Positions 18,852 through 27,867 of a stretch of 64,000 nt of DNA are shown piece by piece. Every line of letters begins with the position of its first letter. The stretch's first letter is position 1. The notes under the pieces are model-generated. The model saw nothing but the letters and a program-made list of their open reading frames with translations. It was not told the DNA's origin and did not search any database. Both the position numbers and the translations under genes were made by a program. The stretch covers positions 43,706 to 107,705 of the forward strand of contig CBDALO010000132.1 of assembly GCA_965196985.1 (NCBI GenBank), given 5' to 3'. Source of the stretch: 2-12-FULL-35-23 sp965196985 (GTDB lineage Bacteria; Pseudomonadota; Gammaproteobacteria; UBA12402).

Positions 18852-20383
18852 GATAGAGCGTTATTTTGTCTGTAAAAACCAACTTCAGTACTTAGAAAAA
18901 CCTTTAAAATTCTAAATGGCACTCTATTGTACCTGTCTCATCGCATAATATCTTAAATTAATTATGCTAATCAATCTAAAAAATTATTTATACCTCAAAT
19001 TTTTCTCCTCTCAAAATAAATTATTAACTTTTAGGTAATAGCAATTATATCTCGTTAATAAGAACAAGAATGATCTATCCTAAAACCCTATGAAGCCTTA
19101 TTATTCACTTCAACTTAAGTATCTAGGTGATCCGCTCCACTGGTCATCAATTTCCACTAAAACAGCTGATACGAGCCTTAGGCACGATTCAGTATTAGGG
19201 AAAATTCCAACTGTATGCGTCCTTCTTTTTACCTCTCTGTTTACGCGCTCAGCTATGTTACTGGTTCTTAATCTTTTTTGATGCGGCCTGTCAAAGTTCA
19301 TCACTACTAAGCCCTCCGGTATATTCACTTCCAACCAAGAAGAAAGCTCTGGTGCTGTTTGCTGATATTTATCTACCGCCATAGCCAATAGTCTTTCCGA
19401 CTCATGAATGTTTAAGGCATTAAATATAGCTGTAATCTCCTCAGCTACTGGTTCCTTCATTGAGCGCTTTGGTATGTGAGCCTGAGCATTTTGCTGCAAA
19501 TGAAATTGGCAGCGTTGCCAAGGAACACTGGGGAACACAGCTCTTCTAGCGGCTTTTAGGCCAGTATGAGCGTCGCTAGTAATCAACTCAATACCATGTA
19601 TACCTCGCTCAACCAACTGCTGAAGAAAATCACGCCAATGTACCTCAGCCTCTGATAACGCAACAGAAACACCTAGCACTGTTCTCTTGCCGGTTGATTC
19701 ATCAAAGCCATAGGCTATCAATACCGCACAGTTTTGTACTGTGCCGCTAGTGCGCACCTTCTCATAACGTGCATCTAGCCAAAGATATTTTATCTTTCCT
19801 AACGGCTTATTTCGCCATTTCTTTAAATCTTCATCCAACAATTTAGCGCAACGGCTTACCTCTGTGCTTGAAATATCTGTTCCACAGAGTTGCTTTAGCA
19901 CCTTTTCAACTTTGCGCGTGGAAACCCCATGCACATACATTTCAGCGACAGCCAGCTTAAGTGCTCTATCAGAGCGTACACCTCGCTCTAAGACTGATGG
20001 ATAGAAGGCTTCATTGGAGTCTCTAACCTGCGGTATCTGTAGCTCAAGCTGACCTTGACCTGTGTTAATTAACCTTGGTTTAAAGCCGTTCGCATATCCG
20101 TTTCTATCGCCAGTTCGCTCATAAGGACTGGCATTTAAATGGCGCTCCCTTTCTATTAACATAGCCTCATTCATCAACCTGGAGACAAGCTTAGGTAAAG
20201 CTTCAAACCCCTCCATCGCTAAAACATGTATGGCTTCTTCGATTAAGTTCTCATTTTTATAGCAGCTCATTGTCATTCCTCTTTTTTGGTTAAGTTTACC
20301 TTAAAAGGAATTTCTAATCTGACTGAGTCGCCTGCTTATTTTCAGCAAGTCAATGGAATTTACAGAAAGGATGGCGCACTAGC
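18852..20383 (-). mobile_element. IS256-family element, copy B
   Basis: 1532 bp, same ends as copy A. Target duplication ttatgggc at 18844-18851 and 20384-20391; the two sides join to ...HIRYGRYGGVGYYHVSDQ in the Tn3 transposase. Confidence 0.95.
19110..20276 (-). CDS. IS256-family transposase, copy B
   Basis: 388 residues, intact DDE motifs as in copy A and nearly identical to it. It has YGFDES and FNALNIHES at positions where copies differ. Confidence 0.95.
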   Translation of the reverse strand: MTMSCYKNENLIEEAIHVLAMEGFEALPKLVSRLMNEAMLIERERHLNASPYERTGDRNGYANGFKPRLINTGQGQLELQIPQVRDSNEAFYPSVLERGVRSDRALKLAVAEMYVHGVSTRKVEKVLKQLCGTDISSTEVSRCAKLLDEDLKKWRNKPLGKIKYLWLDARYEKVRTSGTVQNCAVLIAYGFDESTGKRTVLGVSVALSEAEVHWRDFLQQLVERGIHGIELITSDAHTGLKAARRAVFPSVPWQRCQFHLQQNAQAHIPKRSMKEPVAEEITAIFNALNIHESERLLAMAVDKYQQTAPELSSWLEVNIPEGLVVMNFDRPHQKRLRTSNIAERVNREVKRRTHTVGIFPNTESCLRLVSAVLVEIDDQWSGSPRYLS

Positions 20384-20565
20384 TTATGGGCGATACGGTG
20401 GTGTCGGCTATTACCATGTATCGGACCAGTATATTGCGCTATTTAGTAACTTTATTTCGTCGAGTGTGCATGAAAGTGTGTACTTATTAGATGGGGTTGT
20501 TGAGAACGATTCAGAAATGCAGATTCATAAAGTGTACGGTGACTCTTGGGCACAAAGCGAGGTTT
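20384..20565 (+). pseudogene. tnpA: Tn3-type TnpA, piece 4
   Basis: Encodes YGRYGGVGYYHVSDQYIALFSNF...ESVYLLDGVVEND...YGDSWAQSEV, the second catalytic Asp region (HVSDQY) of the Tn3 DDE domain. Ends at the rve-type IS. Confidence 0.88.
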
Positions 20566-21998
20566 AGTCTCTTCCAATGCAAGATGAGCCTGAAATAGCC
20601 CCCACTTTCCAATGCAAAGTGGGCCTGAAGTTGTTGCGTGATCGTTCATCCTATATGGATGAATATCAATATGAACGACATAGAATTAAACACACTTGCC
20701 CAGATTGAGCAATTTCTATCCTCATCAACCCAGCTTACCTTTGAAGCTACATCACGAGCAGAATCTTACCTATGGGTTACGAACACATTAAAAAAATTTG
20801 CTTATTGCGGTATGTGCAAAAAGGACAAAGGATTGATTCGTGATTACCTGCAACGAATGACTGGTTACTCACGTTCACAAATTACTAGGCTAATTGCTCA
20901 GTATCAAAAGTCAGGAAAAGTTGTTGTTAAGCAACGATCACCTAGAAATAAGTTTAGCTTAATCTATACGCATGAGGATACTTGGTTGTTAGCTGAAACG
21001 GATCAGGTTCATCAAACGCTTAGCGGGCCTACCACAAAAAAACTTTGCGAGAGAGCCTTTCATTTGTTTGGAGATAAGCGTTATGCGCGTCTTGCTTTTA
21101 TCTCAGTTTCTCATCTTTACAATCTTCGACAAACTGAAACCTACCAGCGCAAACGGCGACACTTTAATAAAACTAAAGCAACGCAGGTTTCTATTGGTGA
21201 AAGGCGAAAACCAACTCCAGAGGGTAGGCCTGGCTTTATACGTATTGATACAGTGCACCTAGGAGATATGGATAAAATCAAGGGTGTTTATCATATTAAT
21301 GCTGTTGACGAGGTGACACAGATGGAAGTAGTCTGCGCTGTTGAAAAAATTAGTGAGGCTTACTTAATCCCTGTCTTAGAGCAAATAATCGATACCTTTC
21401 CATTTAAAGTGTTAGGCCTACATGCTGATAATGGCTCAGAGTACATTAATCAGCATGTAGCTAAACTATTGCAAAAGTTATTTATTGAACTCACTAAATC
21501 GAGGCCAAGGCATAGTAATGACAACGGTTTGGTGGAAAGTAAAAATGGCTCGGTTGTTAGAAAGCATTTTGGCTACATACATATTCAACAACGTTTTGCC
21601 CCGCAAATTAATGAATTCTATAACCAGCATTTTAACGACTATATTAATTTTCACAGACCTTGTTACTTCCCTGTAACCAGCATTAATTGCAAGGGTAAGC
21701 AAACTAAACTTTACCCATACGAGGCCATTATGACCCCTTACGAAAAGTTCAAATCAATTGAAAATGCTAAGCAGTATTTAAAGGAAAATGAAACCTTTGA
21801 ACGACTAGATAAATTAGCGTATTCTCTGACTGATCATGAATCTGCACAAAAGATGCAGGAAGCAAAGAAGACGTTATTTGAGAAAATAACAAAAGAGCAA
21901 ATAACTGATACTATCAGCACTGAAGACTAACCGATGGACCATCATGGTGACATCTGTTCAGATGCTGCTTCAGGCTCATCTTACGATTGGAATATACT
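20566..21998 (+). mobile_element. rve-type insertion sequence, copy 1
   Basis: 1433 bp with imperfect terminal repeats (AGTCTCTTCCAATGCAAGAT / AGTATATTCCAATCGTAAGAT) and a 5-bp target duplication ggttt (20561-20565, 21999-22003). A second internal copy of the terminal motif lies at about 20605-20632, a multi-site end. The family is uncertain: it could belong to the IS1202/ISAba32 or IS481 groups. Confidence 0.85.
20638..21930 (+). CDS. rve/integrase-core DDE transposase, copy 1
   Basis: Up to 430 residues; in-frame ATGs at 20659 and 20671 (MNDIELNTLAQIEQ) are alternative starts and the last looks most natural. The N-terminus has helix-turn-helix character (TGYSRSQITRLIAQYQ), then the retroviral-integrase fold: FIRIDTVHLGD (Asp), LGLHADNGSEYIN (Asp) and NGLVESKNGSVVRKH (Glu). 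Intact here; the second copy at 41713 has a frameshift. Confidence 0.88.
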   Translation: MIVHPIWMNINMNDIELNTLAQIEQFLSSSTQLTFEATSRAESYLWVTNTLKKFAYCGMCKKDKGLIRDYLQRMTGYSRSQITRLIAQYQKSGKVVVKQRSPRNKFSLIYTHEDTWLLAETDQVHQTLSGPTTKKLCERAFHLFGDKRYARLAFISVSHLYNLRQTETYQRKRRHFNKTKATQVSIGERRKPTPEGRPGFIRIDTVHLGDMDKIKGVYHINAVDEVTQMEVVCAVEKISEAYLIPVLEQIIDTFPFKVLGLHADNGSEYINQHVAKLLQKLFIELTKSRPRHSNDNGLVESKNGSVVRKHFGYIHIQQRFAPQINEFYNQHFNDYINFHRPCYFPVTSINCKGKQTKLYPYEAIMTPYEKFKSIENAKQYLKENETFERLDKLAYSLTDHESAQKMQEAKKTLFEKITKEQITDTISTED

Positions 21999-22680
21999 GG
22001 TTTTGTTTGGGTTATCGTTCTTAATGTCAATTGCTATTATGCCGCGCATTAAACGCTTTAAGCACTTATATTATTACAAAGCCGACCCGAAAGATTATTA
22101 TGAGCATATCCAATCATTATTTACCGAAAAAGCGATTGATTGGGTGTTAATTAAGACCCATTATTATGATATGTTACGTGTCGTGTTATCAATCCAAAGC
22201 GGCCAAGTAAAAGCATCAACAGTACTAAGACGATTATGCTCTAAAAGCCGTAAGAATAAATTGTATTATGCTTTTAGAGAGTTAGGGCGAGTCGTAAGGA
22301 CAGAGTTTTTACTTAACTATATTAATGATTCAGAATTACGCCGTGTCATACAAGCTGCAACTTGTAAAAGCGAAGAGTTTAATGAATTTATTGGTTGGTT
22401 GCGGTTTGGTGGTGGTGGCGTCATAGCGGATAACTTGCAATTTAGTCAGCAAAAGATTATTAAGTTTAACCATTTATTAGCAAACATGTTGATCTTTCAT
22501 ACTGTCGTACATCAAACAAAGGCTGTGAATAAGCTGAAAGCGGAAGGAATGGATATACCTGATGAGGTTTTAGCGAGCCTTTCACCTTACTGGCGCGATC
22601 ATCTCAATCGATTTGGTGTTTTTACACTTGATATGGAAAGAAATACTACAGAAATTGATTATAAATTAGCTAATCATTGA
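21999..22680 (+). pseudogene. tnpA: Tn3-type TnpA, piece 5 (C-terminus)
   Basis: Continues VLFGLSFLMSIAIMPRIKRF... and ends ...TLDMERNTTEIDYKLANH. It includes the C-terminal acidic region of the Tn3 transposase domain (RRVIQAATCKSEEFNEF). The same sequence recurs on the minus strand at 60524-61318. Confidence 0.88.
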
Positions 22681-22718
22681 GATTTGGTCCCTTTTAACCA
22701 GGATTCCGGCCGGACCTC
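22681..22718 (+). repeat. Tn3-type terminal inverted repeat
   Basis: About 38 bp reading GAGGTCCGGCCGGAATCC then TGGTTAAAAGGGACC on the minus strand. Shared with 60486-60523 and then flanked by different genes on the two copies, which marks the element's terminus. Confidence 0.75.
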
Positions 22719-22796
22719 GGTTAGGCCATTTTCTTTGGCGAGCTTCATTAAATACGCTTCATCTTTTGAGGACAGCGAGGCTGAAAGAGGTTTCAT
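22719..22796 (-). pseudogene. Start of an unknown gene cut by the Tn3 end
   Basis: ATG at 22796 preceded by AGGAGAAATAATTTCT, a good ribosome site, then MKPLSASLSSKDEAYLMKLA...ENGLTE before the frame enters the Tn3 terminal repeat. Only about 26 native residues remain. I do not recognise the family. The strong upstream AT-rich region suggests its promoter lies in 22800-22900. Confidence 0.5.
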
Positions 22797-23217
22797 AGAA
22801 ATTATTTCTCCTAATTAATTTCATTATAATGGTTACAACAAATTATAATCTCATATAATATAGCATAATTAAAATAATAACTACGTGAAGTTTATATTAT
22901 ATTATAAGAAAACGAATAACTGATTGTTTTAAAAAGATATATTACTTTACATATATTATAATATACAATAATTTTTATGTTAAAAACTAGGCCATTATAT
23001 TATGTTGTAATATAAATAATTATTACGTTTTTTAATCCTAACCTTTTGATTTACATAATATATTTATTATAATAGGTTACAATGGTTTTAGTGCAAATTC
23101 GAACCAAACTAAGCGTTTTTTCGCTGGTCAAAAAAAAACTAAAATGCCTTGTAACCCACTGATTTCATTACTTCTTTTTTTGAAAAATCCTGCACCAAAG
23201 TGGTGCGAGGTGTGTGG
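22797..23217. other. AT-rich non-coding region
   Basis: No gene. Extremely AT-rich with many short TATAAT/ATTATA palindromic words and two copies of an AAT-GGTTACAA-type word (ATAATGGTTACAAC near 22827 and ATAGGTTACAATGG near 23071). A hairpin GCACCA-AAG-TGGTGC sits at about 23192-23206, just before the group II intron. It could be a promoter region or part of a replication/partition site; nothing decides between these. Confidence 0.4.
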
Positions 23218-24166
23218 GTGCGACGTGAAGTCGCTTAACTAAGTTGTCTGGTCAATCAGACCATCTATGTTGTTAGATGAACCAAGAGGCTGAATAAAGA
23301 GCGCCTCTGATAATGTAGCAAAACTCCTTCCCTTTGGGAAGGGTGGGATAGGCGTCGTGAGACAATTATCTTCCTGGCAGTCATTAGCTGGGTAAGCGCT
23401 AGGTAGTCGGTATGGTGAAAATACGTAAATCTGTGATAAAGGTCGTGACTCGCAACAAGTGAAAAATGACTGATACACTTGAACCAAAAGGTATGAGAGC
23501 TGGATAAGCAATGTCACACTAGGCTTACACAACCACTAATGCTCTCCGGTCGAAAGCAGGCACCTAACCCGACAAGACTTGATATTAAGGAATTTCAATG
23601 TGTCAATTGGTAAAAATACCACCAATTAAAATGAGTAATTTTAGCACAGGTATTTTTTATAAAATCGATTTAGTGGTGGGGCAGGGTTAGTTATGACAAA
23701 CAATAGCCAAAACTAGCTGTTATTTGTTGTTTTGGACGGACTACCCCCCCTAGGAAGTTATTAGATTTTTTTCAGTAAGGCGAGTTCACGATGCTTTGAT
23801 AGCAATTTGTAACGGTTAGGTTGTCTATACCAGCAGTTAGCTAAAAACATTTGGCTACCGCATAGAACACATTCATAGGGGTCAATGTTAAAATTATTTT
23901 GCATTAAGGTGCGGTAATTGACCTGGGGTGTGTTTGGATCAGTTTCACCTAATAGGAGTCTGACTTTGGGTAGCATCTCACCTCGCACCCGGTTAGCAAG
24001 AAACCCATAATAACGCACCATACGAAAGCCAACATCAGGAATGTGTTGAATAAATCGAGCAATAAACTCTTCCGCGGTTAATTTAAATTGCTTGTAGGTT
24101 TTAGAGACGTGATCAAGATAATTAAAACTGAGGCTGCTCCCATCAAAGTTTTTAATTTTTGACTCA

Positions 24167-25172
24167 ACCCCAGTTCGGAGTTAATAGTGATCAAGTAATT
24201 AAATTCTAATTGCTTGGCAACCTTTTCACTGCAGTAATTGTTAATGGCTCAATAATATAAGCAGCCAACCCAGCAACAAGATGTGTAATAGCATTTGCAA
24301 CCGAGCGATGTCTGGTGTGCCAAATATGAAACTTATGTTTCAAGCAGCCAAAAACAGTCTCAATGATCCCTCGCTGATTTAATAACTGTTGCTCGTGATC
24401 GCTAAGTGGCTGCGCATTTTTCATATTTTTTCTTTTGCGTGTAATTAACTTCAAACCGCTATCAAGTAGTTTTTCAAAAACAGCCTTCCCAATATAGCCT
24501 TTATCTCCGAAGGCCAAACCCTCCAGCCCTTCAAACAATGAGACACATGCAGCTAAATCATGATGATTGCCGGGCGTGACTTTAAAGGCGATTAACTCAC
24601 CTATGTCATTGATTACTAAATGAAGTTTCAGACCAAAAAACCAACCAACAGATGTTTTTCCAAGTTTTGCAACCGCTTTAAATGTGCGGTGGCGTTTAGT
24701 GCGTTTAATGTGACAGTTTGGTAGGCAACTTGAGTCAATGTAGTAAATGCCACTACGCCTGCCACCGTTAAGAGTAATAAAAATTGTCAGTGGCATTAGC
24801 GCTCTAGGCATCAATTCAATAAAACGTGAGTAACTGGGTAAATTAGGGAAGTAATGTCCCCAGTATGTTTTTAGAAAGCCAGTATAAAAATATTTAAAGT
24901 TTCTATAGCCGATCATTTGGAACAAAATCATGATTGTCATAATCTCGCTATAAGCTAAACAACAAGGTGGACCTGACTTTTTTTCTGCAGATGAAGGGAG
25001 TAGATCTTTGCGCTCAAGTGCTGCAAATTCCTCAGCAAAATCATCTATGCGACAAAATAACTCTATAACCTCGCGCTCATGTATCATAACCACATCCATT
25101 ATTAGTAATAATTTCAAAAGGTTATATAAGTTTTTCACTAAATCCAAGGCTGCCATAACTCCGAACTGGGGT
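24167..25172 (-). mobile_element. IS982-family element, copy 2
   Basis: 1006 bp, 8-bp target duplication ttgactca at 24159-24166 and 25173-25180. The empty site is visible in the other IS91-like copy near 50775. Confidence 0.95.
24206..25156 (-). CDS. IS982-family transposase, copy 2
   Basis: 316 residues, intact DDE motifs as in copy 1. Differs by isolated substitutions such as LAACVSLFEG for LAAGVSLFEG. Confidence 0.93.
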   Translation of the reverse strand: MAALDLVKNLYNLLKLLLIMDVVMIHEREVIELFCRIDDFAEEFAALERKDLLPSSAEKKSGPPCCLAYSEIMTIMILFQMIGYRNFKYFYTGFLKTYWGHYFPNLPSYSRFIELMPRALMPLTIFITLNGGRRSGIYYIDSSCLPNCHIKRTKRHRTFKAVAKLGKTSVGWFFGLKLHLVINDIGELIAFKVTPGNHHDLAACVSLFEGLEGLAFGDKGYIGKAVFEKLLDSGLKLITRKRKNMKNAQPLSDHEQQLLNQRGIIETVFGCLKHKFHIWHTRHRSVANAITHLVAGLAAYIIEPLTITAVKRLPSN

Positions 25173-25905
25173 TTGACTCAGCAATAGGAGGACGTTTGGT
25201 GTATCGACCTAAGTATTTAACGTTTTGTTTGTGATTCTTTGAGGGCTTTGCGCAATGTACTACCCATCGTTTTTGGTAAAGCTGATCAAGCAGTTGATTA
25301 AAGTTGAAAGTGTGGTTCAGTGTAGAGGCTAACTGATTTGGCAGAATAAGCCCTTTGTCCTGGTGGTGGTTTCTAAAAAGGTTAATGACCTCATAACGCC
25401 ACATGGACATTAGTGTAGGTTGATGGAAGTAGAGGCTTTTCCATTGTGTTAACTCTTTGTTGATACCACCCAGAGTGATTGACGCATGAAGATGCACATT
25501 GCGCTTTAGATCTCTGCCAAAGGTGTGAAGCGCGATAAATACACCGGGTTTAACCCTCTTGTTTTTAGCAAGCTTGAGTAACACCTTTACTGCTAATGGT
25601 GGGAGTAAATTAAGAAGCTCTCTGTTTGTCCAAAAGCAGTCCCAAAGAGTAGAGGGCATGGTGAATGTGATGTGTTGCCATGCAGTGTTGGGTAAGATTG
25701 CCATTTGTTGTTGTATCCATACTTCTGTGGCTTTTTTACCACACGATGAACAGCTTTTAGCTTTGCAGGTATGGCGGATGTATTTGACGTGTGAACAGTT
25801 TGGATTACTGCAATGATACTCTTTATGGCCACGCATAGGATGTTTGCAGCTAAGCAGCTTAACAATGCCAATGACAATAGCTTCTCTGATTTTATCTTTG
25901 TACTT

Positions 25906-27374
25906 CTGAAAACTACCCAAAATTTAAATCAGCAAAATAATGCTGAAATATTGTGTAAAAATGACTATGCTTTGTCTTTTTAACAAGACTAACGAGATGA
26001 GTATAAATGTTAAACTTCGCCGATTACGCTGCCCCTCTTTTTTCAAAATTAACTGGGAAAGTTGTTTTAAAAAAATCTATCGACGATTGTAGGAAAGCTA
26101 TTAACTGAAGGTAGTTGTAAGTTGTTCAGTTCATCAAAAGATAACAATGAGTATAAAAAGATGATTCGTACACTTACCGGTGAAAATAAAAGCACCGATT
26201 TAGATCCAATAAAAACAAATGATGTATTGCTAGAACAGAGCTGTGAAAAACTTTCACACGCCAGTAAAATTGATGTTCTTCATGATCCTTCTGATATTAG
26301 AAAGCCACATAGCAAGCAAACTGAAAATCTAGGTAAAGTAAGGAGTCTGGACGGGGATATTATCAATGGTTACAGCACGCATAACGCAGTTGCATTAGTA
26401 CCTGGTGATAAGGCTGTGCATCTACTATCGCATGTAAGCTACAGCAATAAAGACCCTAAGTTTTTAAAAGCTGAGCATATTAAGAAAATAGAGGCTGGAA
26501 AGCCATTTGAGGGAGATAAAGAGGCCAAGAGTCTTTATGAATCTGGTGATTACTTTAATAAAAAGCTGCTGTCTATTCGTGAAATAGAAAAAATAGGAAT
26601 CTGCCTAAAATCAAAGAATGAAGATGCAACCATTACCCATATTCTAGATAGAGAGTTTGATGATAATGACTATCTCTCACTAATTGATACAAACCTAGAT
26701 CAAGACTTTATTATTCGCTCAAAAATAACAAGAACAATAGAAGGTAGAGGTGATGATGGTAAAAAGCTTAAGCTGATTAACGCTGATTTTGATGCTCAAG
26801 GCGAAAAGCAATTCCAAAAGTTAACAGTTGGAAAGAATTGCGTACAAGACGGAAAAATAACTATTTATTTTGGAGAGTTTGAGAACTTCAATGCAATTAA
26901 AATCCAAATTACAGGCAGAGATGGTAGGAGAATTTTTAAGAATGACATGCTGCTATTAACTAATAAAAAAGTAACGACTTTTGATGAGGCGTATGAGGTA
27001 TACATAGCCTATCTATCTCGTGCGAAAATTGAATATGTTTTTAAATTTCTCAAGGAAGGACTAGGCTGGGAAAATATGCAGATAAAAAATTTTAAAGGGA
27101 TACAAAATCTACTGGCTGTATGTTTTTATGTGGCCTCATATTTGTATGAGATAGGTAAGGAAAAAGCTTATGACGATTACGCAATTATGCTAGCTAAATT
27201 AGGAGATGGTAAGGGCAAGGTGACACGACACTTTATTGCGAAGGGTATTAGAAAACTTCTAACGTATCACTTAGTAGAGCAATTTTTTAAAGAAAATAGT
27301 GTTTCTCAAGAAGAACAAAAAGAATTATCGAATTCAGTTCAGGTAGGGAGATAACAATTTTGGGTAGTTCTCAG
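25906..27374 (+). mobile_element. IS4-like element, copy 2 (intact)
   Basis: 1469 bp, ends CTGAAAACTACCC and GGGTAGTTCTCAG. Target duplication tgtactt at 25899-25905 and 27375-27381. Inserted in the IS91-like transposase gene. Confidence 0.95.
26007..27354 (+). CDS. IS4-like transposase, apparently needing a frame shift
   Basis: The main frame (26122-27354) has no ATG. It reads ...LFSSSKDNNEYKKMIRTLTG, the DDE core ...ITHILDREFDDNDY and the IS4 signature Y-x2-R-x3-E-x6-K (YLSRAKIEYVFKFLK). Upstream, ATG at 26007 opens MLNFADYAAPLFSKLTGKVV, which fits as the missing N-terminus but lies in another frame. A run of seven A at about 26069-26075 sits exactly where the frames must join; six A would fuse them. 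The other copy has the same seven A. The likely explanation is transcriptional slippage, or a shared parental mutation complemented in trans. Confidence 0.75.
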
Positions 27375-27867
27375 TGTACTTGGTGTGAAAGTTCCACCAG
27401 TTCTGATTGGTTACCAAGATTTGTTTGATACTAAAGCGTTTCATTATTCTTAGAGTAAAATGAGAAGCGCGTATAGTAGGTGAGTTATTGCTCAGCTACC
27501 TGAAGCAATTTCTATAGCAGGTGTGTTATTTTTATTCGTTATTATTCCATGGGCAGGTTTGACTAGTTTGAGACTTAATAATACTCGTGGCTTTGTAAAG
27601 ACTAAACTCTTAGAGGCTTAGAAAGTTGCCGGCGAAGCCGGCCTGACTTGTTAAGCGGAACATGGAAACCCTGTATTGCTCCTGATAAGGAAAGTGGTTT
27701 GTGAGAATCACCGATAGCAATGCAGGTTTGGGAGGTTGGAAAAAGCGAAGGCTAGGCTGTAATTGTTTAGATAGGGTCTACTGGCCCGCTGCGAAAGCAG
27801 GCTGACGTCCAACTGGTCTTTCTTCGTGAGAAAGTTTGTAGAACCGATAAAAGTAGGAGAATCGCAA

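Larger units (their letters stand above)
11603..22718 (+). mobile_element. Tn3-family transposon remnant, heavily interrupted
   Basis: One transposase gene in five pieces (11636-12206, 15740-16205, 17738-18851, 20384-20565, 21999-22680), adding up to about 1000 residues once the inserts and duplicated targets are removed, the normal size for Tn3 TnpA. The right end, about 22681-22718, is shared with a second remnant at 60486-60523 and then the sequences diverge, which marks the terminus. The left end was lost to an IS6. No resolvase or passenger gene remains. Confidence 0.88.
23761..27445 (-). pseudogene. IS91-like HUH transposase, split by two IS
   Basis: Start ATG at 27445 (MKRFSIKQILVTNQNWWN), broken at 27374/25906 by the IS4-like element and at 25172/24167 by an IS982, then running to 23761. 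Encodes a zinc-binding N-terminus (HTCKAKSCSSCGKK), the HUH motif NVHLHASITLGG, the tyrosine motif KYLGRYTKRPPIAES and C-terminal CVLCGSQM. With the inserts removed it would be a complete transposase of about 400 residues. Confidence 0.85.
23579..27602 (-). mobile_element. IS91-like rolling-circle element, copy 1
   Basis: Shares both ends with the copy at 48141-51732. Starts after CTTG on the plus strand (CAAG on the other), the tetranucleotide target known for IS91. Contains an IS982 and an IS4-like element. The right boundary is known only to within a few bases near 27597-27604. Confidence 0.78.

Noticed and set aside
20286..20567. 93-codon frame starting in the IS256 end as a separate small gene
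   Set aside because: Its first half is IS256 end sequence; only the second half is real, as piece 4 of the Tn3 transposase.
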